Shown: positions 1 through 8,668, counted from the first letter of the stretch. The stretch: 64,000 nucleotides of DNA from an uncultured Collinsella sp. (GCA_902470805.1 CABRHX010000010.1:1-64000); one strand, 5' to 3'. Program-made: numbers and translations. Notes: generated by a model not told the origin, from the sequence alone.

Positions 1-238
1 CATCGGGACTTGCAGCGACGGACCTCAGGACACTCTTACACCACGTCTGCGCGCGCGACCAAAGCAAGACAACGTTATTCCCCATAAGTTCAATAAAATA
101 GGCTTCCTAACGATAATGGATACCGTTAGGAAGCCAAAAAGACGTAAGACATATGTGACTATCTTGGCAACAGTACTCATATTTGGCATTGTTTGACCAC
201 GTGGTATATAGCTAACCCCCTCAAACAGCCCAAAACGC
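1..238. other. Intergenic region downstream of folD
   Basis: No convincing gene lies here. An 80-codon minus-strand frame exists but has no ribosome site and no recognisable family. The stretch holds the hairpin listed at 101-135. Confidence 0.6.
95..135 (-). terminator. Probable terminator of fchA-folD
   Basis: A perfect 12-bp inverted repeat (GGCTTCCTAACG at 101-112 with its complement at 124-135, 11-nt loop) is followed on the minus strand by a T-rich tract (TATTTTATT). It lies about 100 nt past the folD stop, so it would end the fchA-folD transcript. Confidence 0.6.
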
Positions 239-1093
239 CTATTTCGATGCGCGCTCCGCCGCCTCAATCACGTGTTTGGCGAGAATCGCGGTGGTCACAG
301 CTCCCACGCCGCCCGGCACAGGCGTGATGGTGTCAACAACCGGCTCTGCAGCATCAAAATCAACGTCCCCGACCAACTTGCCAGCGGCCTCGTCCCAATT
401 AATGCCAACATCGATGATTGTCTGGCCCTCGCGAACCGCGTCCACACCAATCGTGTGCGCGCGCCCAACGGCCGCAACCACAATATCAGCCGCACGGCAC
501 TCGGCAGCAAGGTCGCGCGTATGCGTATGGCACGTCGTCACGGTGGCATTGCGCGCCGTAAGCATGGCAGCAACGGGACGCCCGATCACCAGCGAGCGCC
601 CGACCACAGCAACCTTAGCTCCATCCAGCTCAACGCCGTAATGATCCAGCAAAGCAAGCACAGCTTCGGCTGTGCAGGGGGCAAAACCCTCGCCGCGCCC
701 CGAAAGCGTGGTGAGCAGCGAAGCCGGCGTCATGGAGTCAACATCCTTGGCGGGATCGAGCGCTGCGGCGACGGCGTTCTCGTCAAGGCCGGCGGGCAGC
801 GGGCGGAACATCAGACAGCCATGAACAGCCGAATCAGTATTGATGTCCTCGATGGCCGCCAGCAGCTCGTCCTGCGAAACATCGGCAGGAAGCAAAACGC
901 GGCGCGCCTCAATGCCAACCTTCTCGCAGCGCTTGAGAGCGCCGCGCTCGTAGGATAGGTCGTCCTCGCGCTCACCCACACGCACGATAGCCAACGTCGG
1001 AACAACGCCCCGCTCGCGCAGCGCTGCGCAGCGAGCGGCAAGCTCCTCAGTCAAAGCACGGGCAACGGGAGCACCCTTCAGCAGTTCAACCAT
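239..1093 (-). CDS. folD: FolD-like methylenetetrahydrofolate dehydrogenase, cyclohydrolase residues missing
   Basis: 284 residues, the usual FolD length. The N-terminal folate-binding domain and C-terminal NAD(P)-binding domain are recognisable by PLPAG (98-102), KDVD (116-119), a PCT motif, a GRSLVIGRP nucleotide-binding turn and the late ITPVPGGVG motif. The ATG at 1093 was chosen over a longer frame because GGAAGAGAGGA lies just upstream. FolD normally oxidises methylene-THF and hydrolyses methenyl-THF in the cytoplasm. The Lys of the Y-x3-K motif, needed for cyclohydrolase activity, is Ala52 here (Tyr48 kept), and the partner Gln before LPLP is Phe96. I infer a dehydrogenase-only enzyme, with hydrolysis done by FchA, whose gene ends 2 nt upstream. 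The family is certain; the loss of one activity is inference. Confidence 0.9.
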   Translation of the reverse strand: MVELLKGAPVARALTEELAARCAALRERGVVPTLAIVRVGEREDDLSYERGALKRCEKVGIEARRVLLPADVSQDELLAAIEDINTDSAVHGCLMFRPLPAGLDENAVAAALDPAKDVDSMTPASLLTTLSGRGEGFAPCTAEAVLALLDHYGVELDGAKVAVVGRSLVIGRPVAAMLTARNATVTTCHTHTRDLAAECRAADIVVAAVGRAHTIGVDAVREGQTIIDVGINWDEAAGKLVGDVDFDAAEPVVDTITPVPGGVGAVTTAILAKHVIEAAERASK

Positions 1094-1095
1094 AG

Positions 1096-1728
1096 CTATC
1101 CTCTCTTCCTTGCAGCATCGGAGGCGCGGCGCGCCAGCGCATCGGCGCGCGGCAACCATGTGTCGAGCAACTCATCACACGCGGTCTCGAGCTCCTTAGC
1201 ACGAACGCGATCCTTCATAGACGTGGTGTTCGCAAAGAGCGTCAAGCTCGCGCCCTGCATAGCAGCACGGCAGAACACGGCGCCGCACGCCACATCGGAC
1301 AGCAGCTGACGCGAACCCTTGTCGGCCATGTCCTCGAGCAGCGCCAGCGCACGCCCGCAGGCATCCATAATGCGATACGGCGGCATAGCGGCCACATGCA
1401 GAGCATCCTGAATCGCGGTCGCTCGAGCCGGATCGTCACGCGGAATACCGTACGCCGCGGACACCCGCCCGTAGGCACGAACGTCCTCGGCAACCAACTC
1501 GACAAGCTCCTGGGCCAGCTCATCCGCCTGGGCAAACGCACGCGTCAGGTCATCCGCACGATCAGCAAGCGCGGGATTGGTCGCACCGTAGCGGGCAACC
1601 ATTCCGCACAGCGAGGCGCCCAGCGCGCCCACAAAGGCGCTCGCGCTGCCACCGCCGGGAACCGGCTCGCGCGCGGCAAGCGCCTCGGCAAACCCGCGGC
1701 AGGTCTTGTCCATCATCTCTTGGCTCAT
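1096..1728 (-). CDS. fchA: Cyclodeaminase/cyclohydrolase family protein (methenyl-THF cyclohydrolase)
   Basis: 210 residues with the hallmark Gly-rich PVPGGGSASAF segment near the N-terminus, typical of the formiminotransferase-cyclodeaminase/FchA family (PF04961), all-helical cytoplasmic enzymes acting on THF one-carbon units. The ATG at 1728 has AGGTG about 7 nt upstream; a GTG two codons earlier is possible. It is first in a two-gene operon with the FolD-like gene, whose ribosome site lies inside the end of this gene. Since that FolD lacks cyclohydrolase residues, this protein probably interconverts methenyl- and formyl-THF. A formimino-THF cyclodeaminase role is the main alternative, but no histidine-degradation genes are nearby. 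Confidence 0.85.
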   Translation of the reverse strand: MSQEMMDKTCRGFAEALAAREPVPGGGSASAFVGALGASLCGMVARYGATNPALADRADDLTRAFAQADELAQELVELVAEDVRAYGRVSAAYGIPRDDPARATAIQDALHVAAMPPYRIMDACGRALALLEDMADKGSRQLLSDVACGAVFCRAAMQGASLTLFANTTSMKDRVRAKELETACDELLDTWLPRADALARRASDAARKRG

Positions 1729-2188
1729 ACGCACGCACCTTCAAGTCATATACATCGGTCGGGTGGCAACCACCGACCGACCGCATCGATCACATAATGG
1801 TGCTAAGTCTAGCCCATAAGTACTCAAGCGTCAGCGCACCTGGCCATCGCGGATTTCTATGGCACACGATAGACCATGCCAACGCAAACATGGGGCACAT
1901 GGCTCAACTTTCGGGACTTCCGGACGTCACAAACTGGGACATATCTATAAACAAGGAACCTATTGGGGCAATGCCCGCGCACACGCGCCCCTTTAAAACA
2001 CTGGGCGCCCAACCCCGGTGAGGGCCGACAGCATCGGCTCTCCCCTCTTTTGGACCCGCGCATATTGCCACTTGTCGGCGCAATTCCAGCCCTCAGAATG
2101 GGACACATGGCCCACCCTAGCGAGCCGTCCACGCGTACAGTAAAGACAGGTAATCCATGGGCGGTTACAGATCGAGGAGGACACGACC
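1729..2188. other. Intergenic region, 460 nt
   Basis: No gene supported. Two similar words, TGGGGCACATGGCTCA near 1890 and TGGGACACATGGCCCA near 2099, occur about 210 nt apart. The right end carries the leader of the lipoprotein gene, with a GGAGG ribosome site just before 2189. Confidence 0.5.
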
Positions 2189-2782
2189 ATGAAAAAGAAG
2201 GCCTTTGCGATTCTCACCCTCTGCATCAGTCTCTTTGCCGCAGTTGCCCTGGTGGGCTGCGGTGGCAGCGGCGACGCTACCGGCAGTGGCGGTGGCAGCG
2301 GCGCAGAAAAGCCAGCCGTGGATATGAGGACCGACTTCATTTGGTTTAAGGTCGAGGTTCCCGAGGGCGTCGAGATCACCGACGTTGCCGGCGACACCGC
2401 CGACAGGGCCCAGTTTAAGTTCACCGAGAGCGAGCACGCCAGCGATCGCTTCATCCCCGTCTTCGACTCTGACAAGAACGCCGACGAGCTGTTCGACTAC
2501 GAGGCAAAGTGGAATGCCAGCTTTGAGTGGACCGAGAATGACCCCGTCAAGTACAACGGCAAGACCTGGCGCAACGCTTCCTACACGCACTCGGGCGGCG
2601 TGACGACCGAGTACTTCACCGACGTTGACGGCGGCAGCGTGTACGTGCGCATCGACAACGTCGAGGAACACAAGGATGCCGTCGAGACCATGATGAAGTC
2701 CCTGGAATTTGCCGACGACATTGCCGAAGCCAAGACCGAGGCCATGGACGTCATGCTCGATGATATCGAGATCAAGCGCTAA
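2189..2782 (+). CDS. Lipoprotein of unknown function
   Basis: 197 residues. It starts with a short basic n-region, a hydrophobic stretch and the lipobox LVGC (Cys about residue 24), so it should be lipidated and anchored on the outer face of the membrane. A Gly/Ser-rich linker follows, then a compact acidic, beta-rich domain of about 160 residues that I do not recognise. A GAGGAGG ribosome site precedes the ATG. It stands alone, bounded downstream by a strong terminator. The short linker plus small soluble domain resembles many Coriobacteriia surface lipoproteins; no enzyme motif is visible. Confidence 0.85.
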   Translation: MKKKAFAILTLCISLFAAVALVGCGGSGDATGSGGGSGAEKPAVDMRTDFIWFKVEVPEGVEITDVAGDTADRAQFKFTESEHASDRFIPVFDSDKNADELFDYEAKWNASFEWTENDPVKYNGKTWRNASYTHSGGVTTEYFTDVDGGSVYVRIDNVEEHKDAVETMMKSLEFADDIAEAKTEAMDVMLDDIEIKR

Positions 2783-2852
2783 ACGACTGGCGAGCGCAGC
2801 GGGAAACACGGGCGCAGTGCAAACAAGCGACGATACCCCAGCGCTTCGCACC

Positions 2853-2888
2853 AAGGGAGGATCGGCTCGCCGGCCCTCCCTTTCTTAT
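2853..2888 (+). terminator. Rho-independent terminator after the lipoprotein gene
   Basis: An 8-bp stem, AAGGGAGG (2853-2860) with CCTCCCTT (2875-2882), encloses a further CGG/CCG pairing and is followed by TTTCTT. Confidence 0.75.
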
Positions 2889-3037
2889 GCCGATAGCCGG
2901 CGAACGCGAGGGTGCCGGGCGGCAAAACCACCCCCAGCGCGGTAGCAGCACAAATAGACAAGCGCCCCAACGCGTCCGCCCGCCGATTTATGGCGCCGCG
3001 CAGACAATTAAGCCAACACGTTTAGACATCCGGGCAG

Positions 3038-3045
3038 TATAGTGA
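3038..3045 (+). promoter_or_regulatory. Possible -10 element for the PI-PLC-like gene
   Basis: TATAGT lies about 45 nt before the start codon. No convincing -35 box is seen at the right distance. The rest of the 2783-3086 gap holds only the terminator listed separately. Confidence 0.3.
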
Positions 3046-3086
3046 ACAAAATGAGTGCATAACCGCACCCTGCGAACGGAGGAGTT

Positions 3087-5570
3087 ATGACCGAACACCA
3101 CGCCATCAGCCGCCGAGCATTTACGTTGGGCCTTGGACTCGCGGCGTTGTCGCCACTTGCAAGCCTGCCCGAAACCGCGGCATTGGGCATTGGCCCACGA
3201 GCGGCATTTGCAGACGACGCTGCCACAGCGTCGGTCAGCCTCGACAATTTCGTCATTCGCCTTCGCCCCGCGGGCTATTTTCGCACCGCGAGCGTCAACG
3301 AAGACGGCAACGTCATCGGCAACGTCTGCCACCTGTTTAATGACGGCACGTCCAGCAAGCTCATCCTTGAGAACGTAACGACCAAGAATGACGATACAAA
3401 CTGGTATGCTATCCGCACCTTGCTCAATTTCGAAGAGCATAAAAAGACGGGCTACAGCATTTGGTCGGTCGACGACGACTCGGACAAAGATGGAAAGGTC
3501 ATCCACGTATGGGGCGGCGAGTATGACAACAAGCCCAGCCGTGCTTTTGCGTTCGAGCGTCAATCAAACGGAACCTATATCATCCGAGACCGCACGGTCG
3601 AGAAAGAAACCGAGAAAAAAGACATTAAGTACCTGGCAATAGAATCGAACGGCAAAGACCAGGACAACAATAAGATCTGCCATAAGAGTAAGAGCATTCC
3701 GTGGGAGCTCGAACTTATCGGTTACGACATGGGCAAGATCAATACCACAGTTAGAAGTATCGACTGGACCACGTATAGCAGCTACGTCGACGGACCATGC
3801 TGGATGAAATACGTCGACGACAACAAGTACCTCGACGAGCTGAGTATCCCGGGCACGCATGATTCGGGCACCTGCAGCGTGGACAACGACACCGAGCCCC
3901 AATCCTCACAAGCAAAGTGCCAGCAGGATTACATCCCCACGCAGTTGCTCGAAGGCATTCGCTATTTTGATATCCGACTTGGAAAGAACAACGATAAAGG
4001 CGACCCCGGTATCGACCATGGAAGATGCTACCTGCTCAAAAAAGACGGGGGCTTTATGCATCTCTCCGATGTCATCGACTACTTCAAAACTTTTTTGAAC
4101 GAAAACCCATCAGAAGCGCTCATCATGCTTGCGTCACGAGGCAACGACGAGGCTACCGACGAAAGCGTTACGACGGCTTTCGCCAAGGTTATGCACGATA
4201 ATCCCGATCTGTTCTACACGTCGAGCCGAATCCCCACACTGAACGAGGTGCGCGGAAAGATCGTCCTGCTGCGTCGATTTGTACTCGCCGGCAACAGCGT
4301 AAGCGGCCACACGTGGGGCCTCGATCTCACCCAATGGGACGACAAAATCAAGGCGCATTCCGGGCAGTCGATGTGCCTCGTCCAAGACGCGCGAGGCTTT
4401 GAGACTACGGGCAATGCGGGCGACAAAGAGCCCTATTGCACCAAGGTATACGCCCAGGACCATTTTGAATGCACCGGAACCGACAAGACTAGCTGGGTCG
4501 ATATGGCGCTGCGAGAGACGACCAATCTCACGCGCAACAAGGTGGACGTCGAGGACAATGATGGCGCCAAGATGCAAGTCCTGGAACGCTGCTGGTCTAT
4601 CAACTACACCAGTTGCACGAATTACAAACAAGGAAGCAATCCTTTTACCGCGGCGCGAGTGGTCAACGAGCATCTGTACAAGAGCCAGTACATCAATCCC
4701 AGCGGCAGCGATAAAACAAAGTCAGATTGCCTCAAGCACGTTGGTATTATCGCGTCCGACTTTGTCGATTCGGCACTGGCCCGGAGCATCTACCAACGCA
4801 ATTACGACGCGAAGCACAAGCCAACAGTTTCATGCTGCCTCCCGGACCGCATGCACATGACGTATGGAGACTCGCTGAGCGATGCCTCGCTCCAAGATGG
4901 CAAGACCGTTGGCGAGGGCCATTTCCGCCTTGTCGACAGCAGCAACGTACTCAACGTGGCCGCTTCTGGCAGCGCGTTTGCCATCGAATATGTGGATGTC
5001 GACGCCCTGGGCAACGAGACCGTTACGGGGCTGCAGGGCTTTGTGCCCATCGATATCGATCCACGCGCGCTGACGCCCCATTTTGAGGGACTCGAAGGCC
5101 TTAAGGCCGGCGAAGACGTGCGCGCCAAGATTGCGGCATCACTCGAGGGCAAGCTCGAAACCGATGCCTGCACGGCCCAGCTCGAGTTTGTGCACGACGC
5201 GAACGGCGCTCCGGGAACGGCGATGGCCGAGGGCGAGGCATTTACCGCGGGAACGTACTGGGTGCGCGTGAACGGTCTCTTGGGCGACGCGGCGCAGAGC
5301 TACACGCTCGCCAGCGATGGAGCCGCAAGCTTTACCGTAGCGGCCTCGGGCAGTGCAGGCGGCACCGGTAGCGGCACGGGTTCCAACGCAGACGGCGCCG
5401 ACAAGAACGGCGGCGGCAACAAGAGCAAGGGCTCGACCGGAAAACTCGCCGACACGGGCGACGGCTCTGGCGTTGCCGCCGGGCTCGCTGCTGCCGCCGT
5501 GGCGACAACGGTCGCCGGCGCGGCGATGCTTGCCAATGACCGCGAAAACGTTGGGGACGACAGCGAATAG
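3087..5570 (+). CDS. Tat-exported, sortase-anchored PI-PLC X-domain surface protein
   Basis: 827 residues. The N-terminus carries a twin-arginine signal (SRRAFTLG, residues 8-15) ending near AFADDA. Residues about 50-215 look like a ricin-type beta-trefoil. The phosphatidylinositol-specific phospholipase C X domain follows: PGTHDSG with His258, FDIRL with Arg297, and DHGRC with His311, matching the catalytic His/Arg/His of the family. It probably cleaves phosphoinositides or glycosyl-PI outside the cell. A Gly/Ser-rich stalk leads to LADTG, a hydrophobic segment and a short tail. LAxTG is the type read by class E sortases of actinobacteria. The tail is unusual: one Arg in an otherwise acidic end, not the usual cluster of basic residues. 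AGGAG precedes the ATG. Single-gene unit. Confidence 0.85.
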   Translation: MTEHHAISRRAFTLGLGLAALSPLASLPETAALGIGPRAAFADDAATASVSLDNFVIRLRPAGYFRTASVNEDGNVIGNVCHLFNDGTSSKLILENVTTKNDDTNWYAIRTLLNFEEHKKTGYSIWSVDDDSDKDGKVIHVWGGEYDNKPSRAFAFERQSNGTYIIRDRTVEKETEKKDIKYLAIESNGKDQDNNKICHKSKSIPWELELIGYDMGKINTTVRSIDWTTYSSYVDGPCWMKYVDDNKYLDELSIPGTHDSGTCSVDNDTEPQSSQAKCQQDYIPTQLLEGIRYFDIRLGKNNDKGDPGIDHGRCYLLKKDGGFMHLSDVIDYFKTFLNENPSEALIMLASRGNDEATDESVTTAFAKVMHDNPDLFYTSSRIPTLNEVRGKIVLLRRFVLAGNSVSGHTWGLDLTQWDDKIKAHSGQSMCLVQDARGFETTGNAGDKEPYCTKVYAQDHFECTGTDKTSWVDMALRETTNLTRNKVDVEDNDGAKMQVLERCWSINYTSCTNYKQGSNPFTAARVVNEHLYKSQYINPSGSDKTKSDCLKHVGIIASDFVDSALARSIYQRNYDAKHKPTVSCCLPDRMHMTYGDSLSDASLQDGKTVGEGHFRLVDSSNVLNVAASGSAFAIEYVDVDALGNETVTGLQGFVPIDIDPRALTPHFEGLEGLKAGEDVRAKIAASLEGKLETDACTAQLEFVHDANGAPGTAMAEGEAFTAGTYWVRVNGLLGDAAQSYTLASDGAASFTVAASGSAGGTGSGTGSNADGADKNGGGNKSKGSTGKLADTGDGSGVAAGLAAAAVATTVAGAAMLANDRENVGDDSE

Positions 5571-5607
5571 GCAAGCCCGCCTTTTAGACACATCGACTCA
5601 ATTGGGG

Positions 5608-5641
5608 GGGGCGCAGAATACCGTTCTGCGCCCCGATTTTT
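5608..5641 (+). terminator. Strong terminator after the PI-PLC-like gene
   Basis: A perfect 11-bp stem, GGGGCGCAGAA (5608-5618) with its complement at 5624-5634 and a 5-nt loop, followed by GATTTTTA. Confidence 0.85.
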
Positions 5642-5666
5642 ACCTTAGCCCGAACACCGTTATCGG

Positions 5667-5945
5667 CTACATCACCATGTTCAGCGCATTCACGAACTCC
5701 TGAGCTTGGGAGCGGCTGCTCAGACTAAAGACACAGGCAGTCAACAGCCTGTTACGTAGGAAAACGTCGCGGCCCTTGATCCTGTTGACCCCCGTGATGT
5801 CCTTAAGGTAAACGATCTCGGTGCGCTTGCCACCAAACGCGCCCTTCTTGAGCACCTCGATACGGTTAGGCTAGATCTTGACGTCTTTAAACCTGCCCGA
5901 ACCCTTGTCCTGGAACAGCAAGGTGTCGTTGTCCACATGCGCCAC
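5667..5945 (-). pseudogene. Broken small PH-like domain gene
   Basis: The reading frame runs from a possible GTG at 5945 to a TAG at 5667-5669 and is cut by an in-frame TAG at 5871-5873, between VKI and PNRIEV. On both sides it reads as one small beta-rich domain followed by an amphipathic helix (QEFVNALN at the C-terminus), like bacterial PH-type domains (DUF4429-like). With the stop suppressed the product would be about 92 residues. A GTG at 5855 could restart a 62-residue C-terminal piece but has no clear ribosome site. I read it as a decayed gene; the family call is tentative. Confidence 0.5.
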
Positions 5946-6105
5946 CCCCAATGAGGTTCGTTAAAACTGCCTCTATAGCCACATTTTAGTCACCGTAAGG
6001 CTCCCATGCGAAGGTGCCAGACAGCACAGCAATTCGTGTCCGCGCGAGGCTTTAAACTAAATGCGATAAAGATGCATTCCACAAGAGGAAAGTGGGGCGA
6101 CAGTG
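5946..6105. other. Leader region of the YhcG-type nuclease gene
   Basis: No gene seen. AT-rich words such as TTTAAACTAAATGCGATAAA near 6051-6070 may hold the promoter, but no clean -35/-10 pair was found. Confidence 0.3.
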
Positions 6106-7155
6106 ATGGGCGAACTGGTAAACCGTGGAGAATCGGCAATCGTACCCGAAAGTTTTTACAAGCAGGTCTCCTCGATTCTCAACGCCGCTCGCGACAAGGC
6201 CTATACCGCCGTTAACTTTGCGATGGTTGAGGCGTATTGGGAGATCGGCAAGAGCATTGTTGATGAGCAGGGCGGAGAGGAGCGCGCAGCATATGGAGAG
6301 GCATTGATTGCGGGCCTCTCTAGAAGGCTTACCGCGGATTTCGGAAGAGGCTTTGGTATCGCAAACCTTCGCAATATGCGTCAGTTCTTTCTTGCGTATC
6401 CAATTCGCGACGCACTGCGTAGCGAATTGAGCTGGACTCATTACCGCAGGCTGATGCGCATTCCCGACCCCGAAGCTCGCGCCTGGTACATGAACGAATG
6501 CGCCGACTCTCGCTGGAGCACGCGTCAGCTCGAGCGCCAGATCAACACCATGTTCCGCGAGCGCCTACTTGCCAGCAAGGACAAGGAGGCCGTCACCCAG
6601 GAAATCCAAAAGAGCGCCCCGGCTCGTCGCCCCGAGGATATCATCCGCGACCCATATGTACTGGAGTTTTTAGGTTTCTCGGACGATGCTGCGTTTCGCG
6701 AGAGCGATCTAGAGCAGGCACTCATCACTCATCTTCAGAAGTTCCTGCTGGAGCTTGGCCGTGGTTTCGCTTTCGAGGCGCGCCAAAAGCGCATCACCTT
6801 TGATGGGCGCCATTTCTATATTGACCTTGTGTTTTACAACTATCTGATGCGCTGCTTCGTGCTCATCGACCTTAAGACCGATGACCTTACGCATCAGGAC
6901 CTGGGCCAGATGCAAATGTATGTGAACTACTACACGCGTGAGCTCATGAACGAAGGCGACAATCCGCCCATAGGCATCGTGCTCTGCGCGGACAAAAGCG
7001 ACTCGATTGTCGAGTACACGCTGCCCGAAGACAACGACCAAGTGTTTGCCGCCAAATACCTGCCGTACCTTCCAAGCAAGGAAGAGCTGGCGCGCGAGCT
7101 GAGTGCCGAGTACCGCGCCATCAACGAAGCGACTAATGGCGACGCGCAAGGGTAG
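6106..7155 (+). CDS. YhcG-type PD-(D/E)XK nuclease domain protein (DUF1016)
   Basis: 349 residues. The N-terminal half is the helical DUF1016 region (AYWEIGKSIV, FGRGFGIANLRNMRQFF, ELSWTHYRRLM), and the C-terminal half is a PD-(D/E)XK nuclease fold with the Asp and the D-x-K pair in YIDLVFYN...VLIDLKT. Residue pattern and length fit the family. The ATG at 6106 follows GTGGGG by 8 nt; a GTG one codon earlier is possible. YhcG proteins are often found beside restriction or other defence genes, as here 2 kb before hsdR, and are presumed nucleic-acid cleaving. The actual target is unknown. Confidence 0.85.
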   Translation: MGELVNRGESAIVPESFYKQVSSILNAARDKAYTAVNFAMVEAYWEIGKSIVDEQGGEERAAYGEALIAGLSRRLTADFGRGFGIANLRNMRQFFLAYPIRDALRSELSWTHYRRLMRIPDPEARAWYMNECADSRWSTRQLERQINTMFRERLLASKDKEAVTQEIQKSAPARRPEDIIRDPYVLEFLGFSDDAAFRESDLEQALITHLQKFLLELGRGFAFEARQKRITFDGRHFYIDLVFYNYLMRCFVLIDLKTDDLTHQDLGQMQMYVNYYTRELMNEGDNPPIGIVLCADKSDSIVEYTLPEDNDQVFAAKYLPYLPSKEELARELSAEYRAINEATNGDAQG

Positions 7156-7218
7156 CAACACGTTGCGACCGATACCCCCGACGACGTTCCACTTCCCCTG
7201 GCATAAGAGGAGCTTTCC

Positions 7219-8007
7219 ATGACAGACAGACCGAAAACAACACTGCGCGACTGCATCTATGGACTCGCCGTCGGCGACGCGCTGGGCGTTCCTTACGAGT
7301 TCAGGCCCCGCGGAACGTTCGAATGCACGGGCATGATCGGCTACGGCACGCACGGGCAGCCCGCCGGCACCTGGAGCGACGACACATCTATGACGCTTGC
7401 TACCTGTGACTCGATTAGGGAGCTCGGGCATATCGACACCGCAGACATGCGCGACAAGTTCGTAAGCTGGATTGCCCGTGGCGAGTATACGATCGACGGC
7501 GTTTTCGATTATGGCGGCACCACCGCTCGCGCCCTACAAACCGGCAAAGGTGGCTCCGGCGAACGCGACAACGGTAACGGCTCACTCATGCGCATCGCGC
7601 CCCTGGCGTTTGTCGACGCGACTGACGACGAGATCTGCGAGGTCTCCGCGATTACGCACGCCCACAGAACATCAACCGATGCATGCGTCATATTTGTCGA
7701 GCTGATGAGGAGCGTGATGAACGACGCGCTCCCCTCGTGGGCACTCCATCTGAAAGGTATGCCTGAGCAGGAAATCAGGTCAGGTGGCTTCGTGCGCGAC
7801 ACGCTTAAAGCAGCCGCCTGGTGCTTTGTCAACACTAGCAGCTACGAAGATTGCGTGCTTGCCGCCGTCAATCTGGGCGACGACACCGACACCACCGCAG
7901 CCGTCGCCGGCGCCCTCGCCGGCACGGCATACGGCATCGACGCCATCCCGCAGGAGTGGATCGATACTCTACGAGGGAAGGATCTGATTGAGAGCTGCCT
8001 GTTTTAG
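7219..8007 (+). CDS. ADP-ribosylglycohydrolase family protein
   Basis: 262 residues with GLAVGDALG (15-23), TWSDDTSM (51-58) and a C-terminal LGDDTDTTAA motif, the Asp/Thr set that binds the two metal ions in DraG/ARH enzymes. The family removes ADP-ribose from arginine or other acceptors. AGAGGAG precedes the ATG. The next small gene starts 32 nt downstream and may be cotranscribed. No ADP-ribosyltransferase is seen nearby, so the substrate is open: it could reverse host or phage-encoded ADP-ribosylation, or handle free ADP-ribose derivatives. Confidence 0.9.
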   Translation: MTDRPKTTLRDCIYGLAVGDALGVPYEFRPRGTFECTGMIGYGTHGQPAGTWSDDTSMTLATCDSIRELGHIDTADMRDKFVSWIARGEYTIDGVFDYGGTTARALQTGKGGSGERDNGNGSLMRIAPLAFVDATDDEICEVSAITHAHRTSTDACVIFVELMRSVMNDALPSWALHLKGMPEQEIRSGGFVRDTLKAAAWCFVNTSSYEDCVLAAVNLGDDTDTTAAVAGALAGTAYGIDAIPQEWIDTLRGKDLIESCLF

Positions 8008-8039
8008 GGCGCCATACAAGAAATAAGGTTGGAGGCACC

Positions 8040-8261
8040 ATGGAGAGGAAGATCGCGAATATCGATGAGTTCCAAGTGGACGAAAACGGGATTCCGCTAT
8101 TTCCAGTAGGACTGAAGGAAGAAGCCAACCTCTATGTCCTCCCCGACGGGCGTTACCTCCCCTGCGGGGTCTACAGGACCGCGGACGGCGATTCGCTCAT
8201 TTATGAGCCGTTCGAGCTCAGCACCTTCGGGCAGATGCTTGCTCAATTCAAAGAGTGCTAG
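8040..8261 (+). CDS. Small hypothetical protein
   Basis: 73 residues, acidic, no membrane segment or signal. TTGGAGG sits 6 nt upstream of the ATG and codon use matches the neighbours, so I take it as real. It reads as a single small beta-rich domain (NLYVLPDGRYLPCGVYRT). It lies 32 nt after the ADP-ribosylglycohydrolase gene and is probably in the same transcript. Function not recognised. Confidence 0.7.
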   Translation: MERKIANIDEFQVDENGIPLFPVGLKEEANLYVLPDGRYLPCGVYRTADGDSLIYEPFELSTFGQMLAQFKEC

Positions 8262-8404
8262 AGGTCTGATTGCCCGTTAGATCGACACTGTTCCAAACCA
8301 TGGGATGGGTAGGATGTCTCCCACCGCGGCCTGTGAGGTAAAATCTTGACCGCCGCGGAATCCGCCTGCGGGCAACGCTCCGATCTCCGATTGGGGTGAA
8401 GCCT

Positions 8405-8497
8405 ATGAACTTGTTTCTTGAAATCCTGCGCCTCTCGATGTATGTGACCGGCATTGCCCGGAACCTCTACTCGATCTGGCGGGAATATAAGCAGTAA
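8405..8497 (+). CDS. Candidate 30-residue small protein
   Basis: An ATG with GGGGTG 6 nt upstream opens a 30-codon frame: a hydrophobic, Leu-rich first half (MNLFLEILRL) and a basic/aromatic end (WREYKQ), the shape of an amphipathic or membrane-active small peptide. Hairpins follow at 8522-8547 and 8629-8659. The shape recalls type I toxin peptides, but no sequence match is claimed. Confidence 0.35.
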   Translation: MNLFLEILRLSMYVTGIARNLYSIWREYKQ

Positions 8498-8521
8498 CGG
8501 ATAGCGAAGGGAGTCATAGAA

Positions 8522-8547
8522 AAGGGTCGGTTGCAGCCGACCCTTTA
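8522..8547 (-). terminator. Hairpin, terminator-like on the minus strand
   Basis: A perfect 10-bp stem (AAAGGGTCGG/CCGACCCTTT, 6-nt loop). On the minus strand it runs into TTTTCT; on the plus strand no T-run follows. Confidence 0.5.
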
Positions 8548-8628
8548 AGGCGATAGCACCTGCGTTGCCCGCGCTTCCAAAGTTAACCGACTGAAGAGCG
8601 GGTTCCGCGGCACACCCTGATTTTACCC

Positions 8629-8668
8629 AGTGAAGCGGCTCTTTTGCAGCCGCTCCACTGTTTATTTA
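8629..8668 (+). terminator. Hairpin with T-rich tail, plus strand
   Basis: AGTG-A-AGCGGCT pairs with AGCCGCT-C-CACT around a 7-nt loop, followed by GTTTATTTA. It would end a plus-strand transcript covering the 30-codon frame. Confidence 0.55.

Noticed and set aside
25..267. 80-codon minus-strand frame after folD
   Set aside because: No ribosome site, crosses a hairpin terminator and overlaps the folD end.
1885..2115. Two similar words containing ACATGGC 210 nt apart
   Set aside because: Only about 14 of 16 bases agree, and no third copy in a similar context was found; chance or weak repeat.
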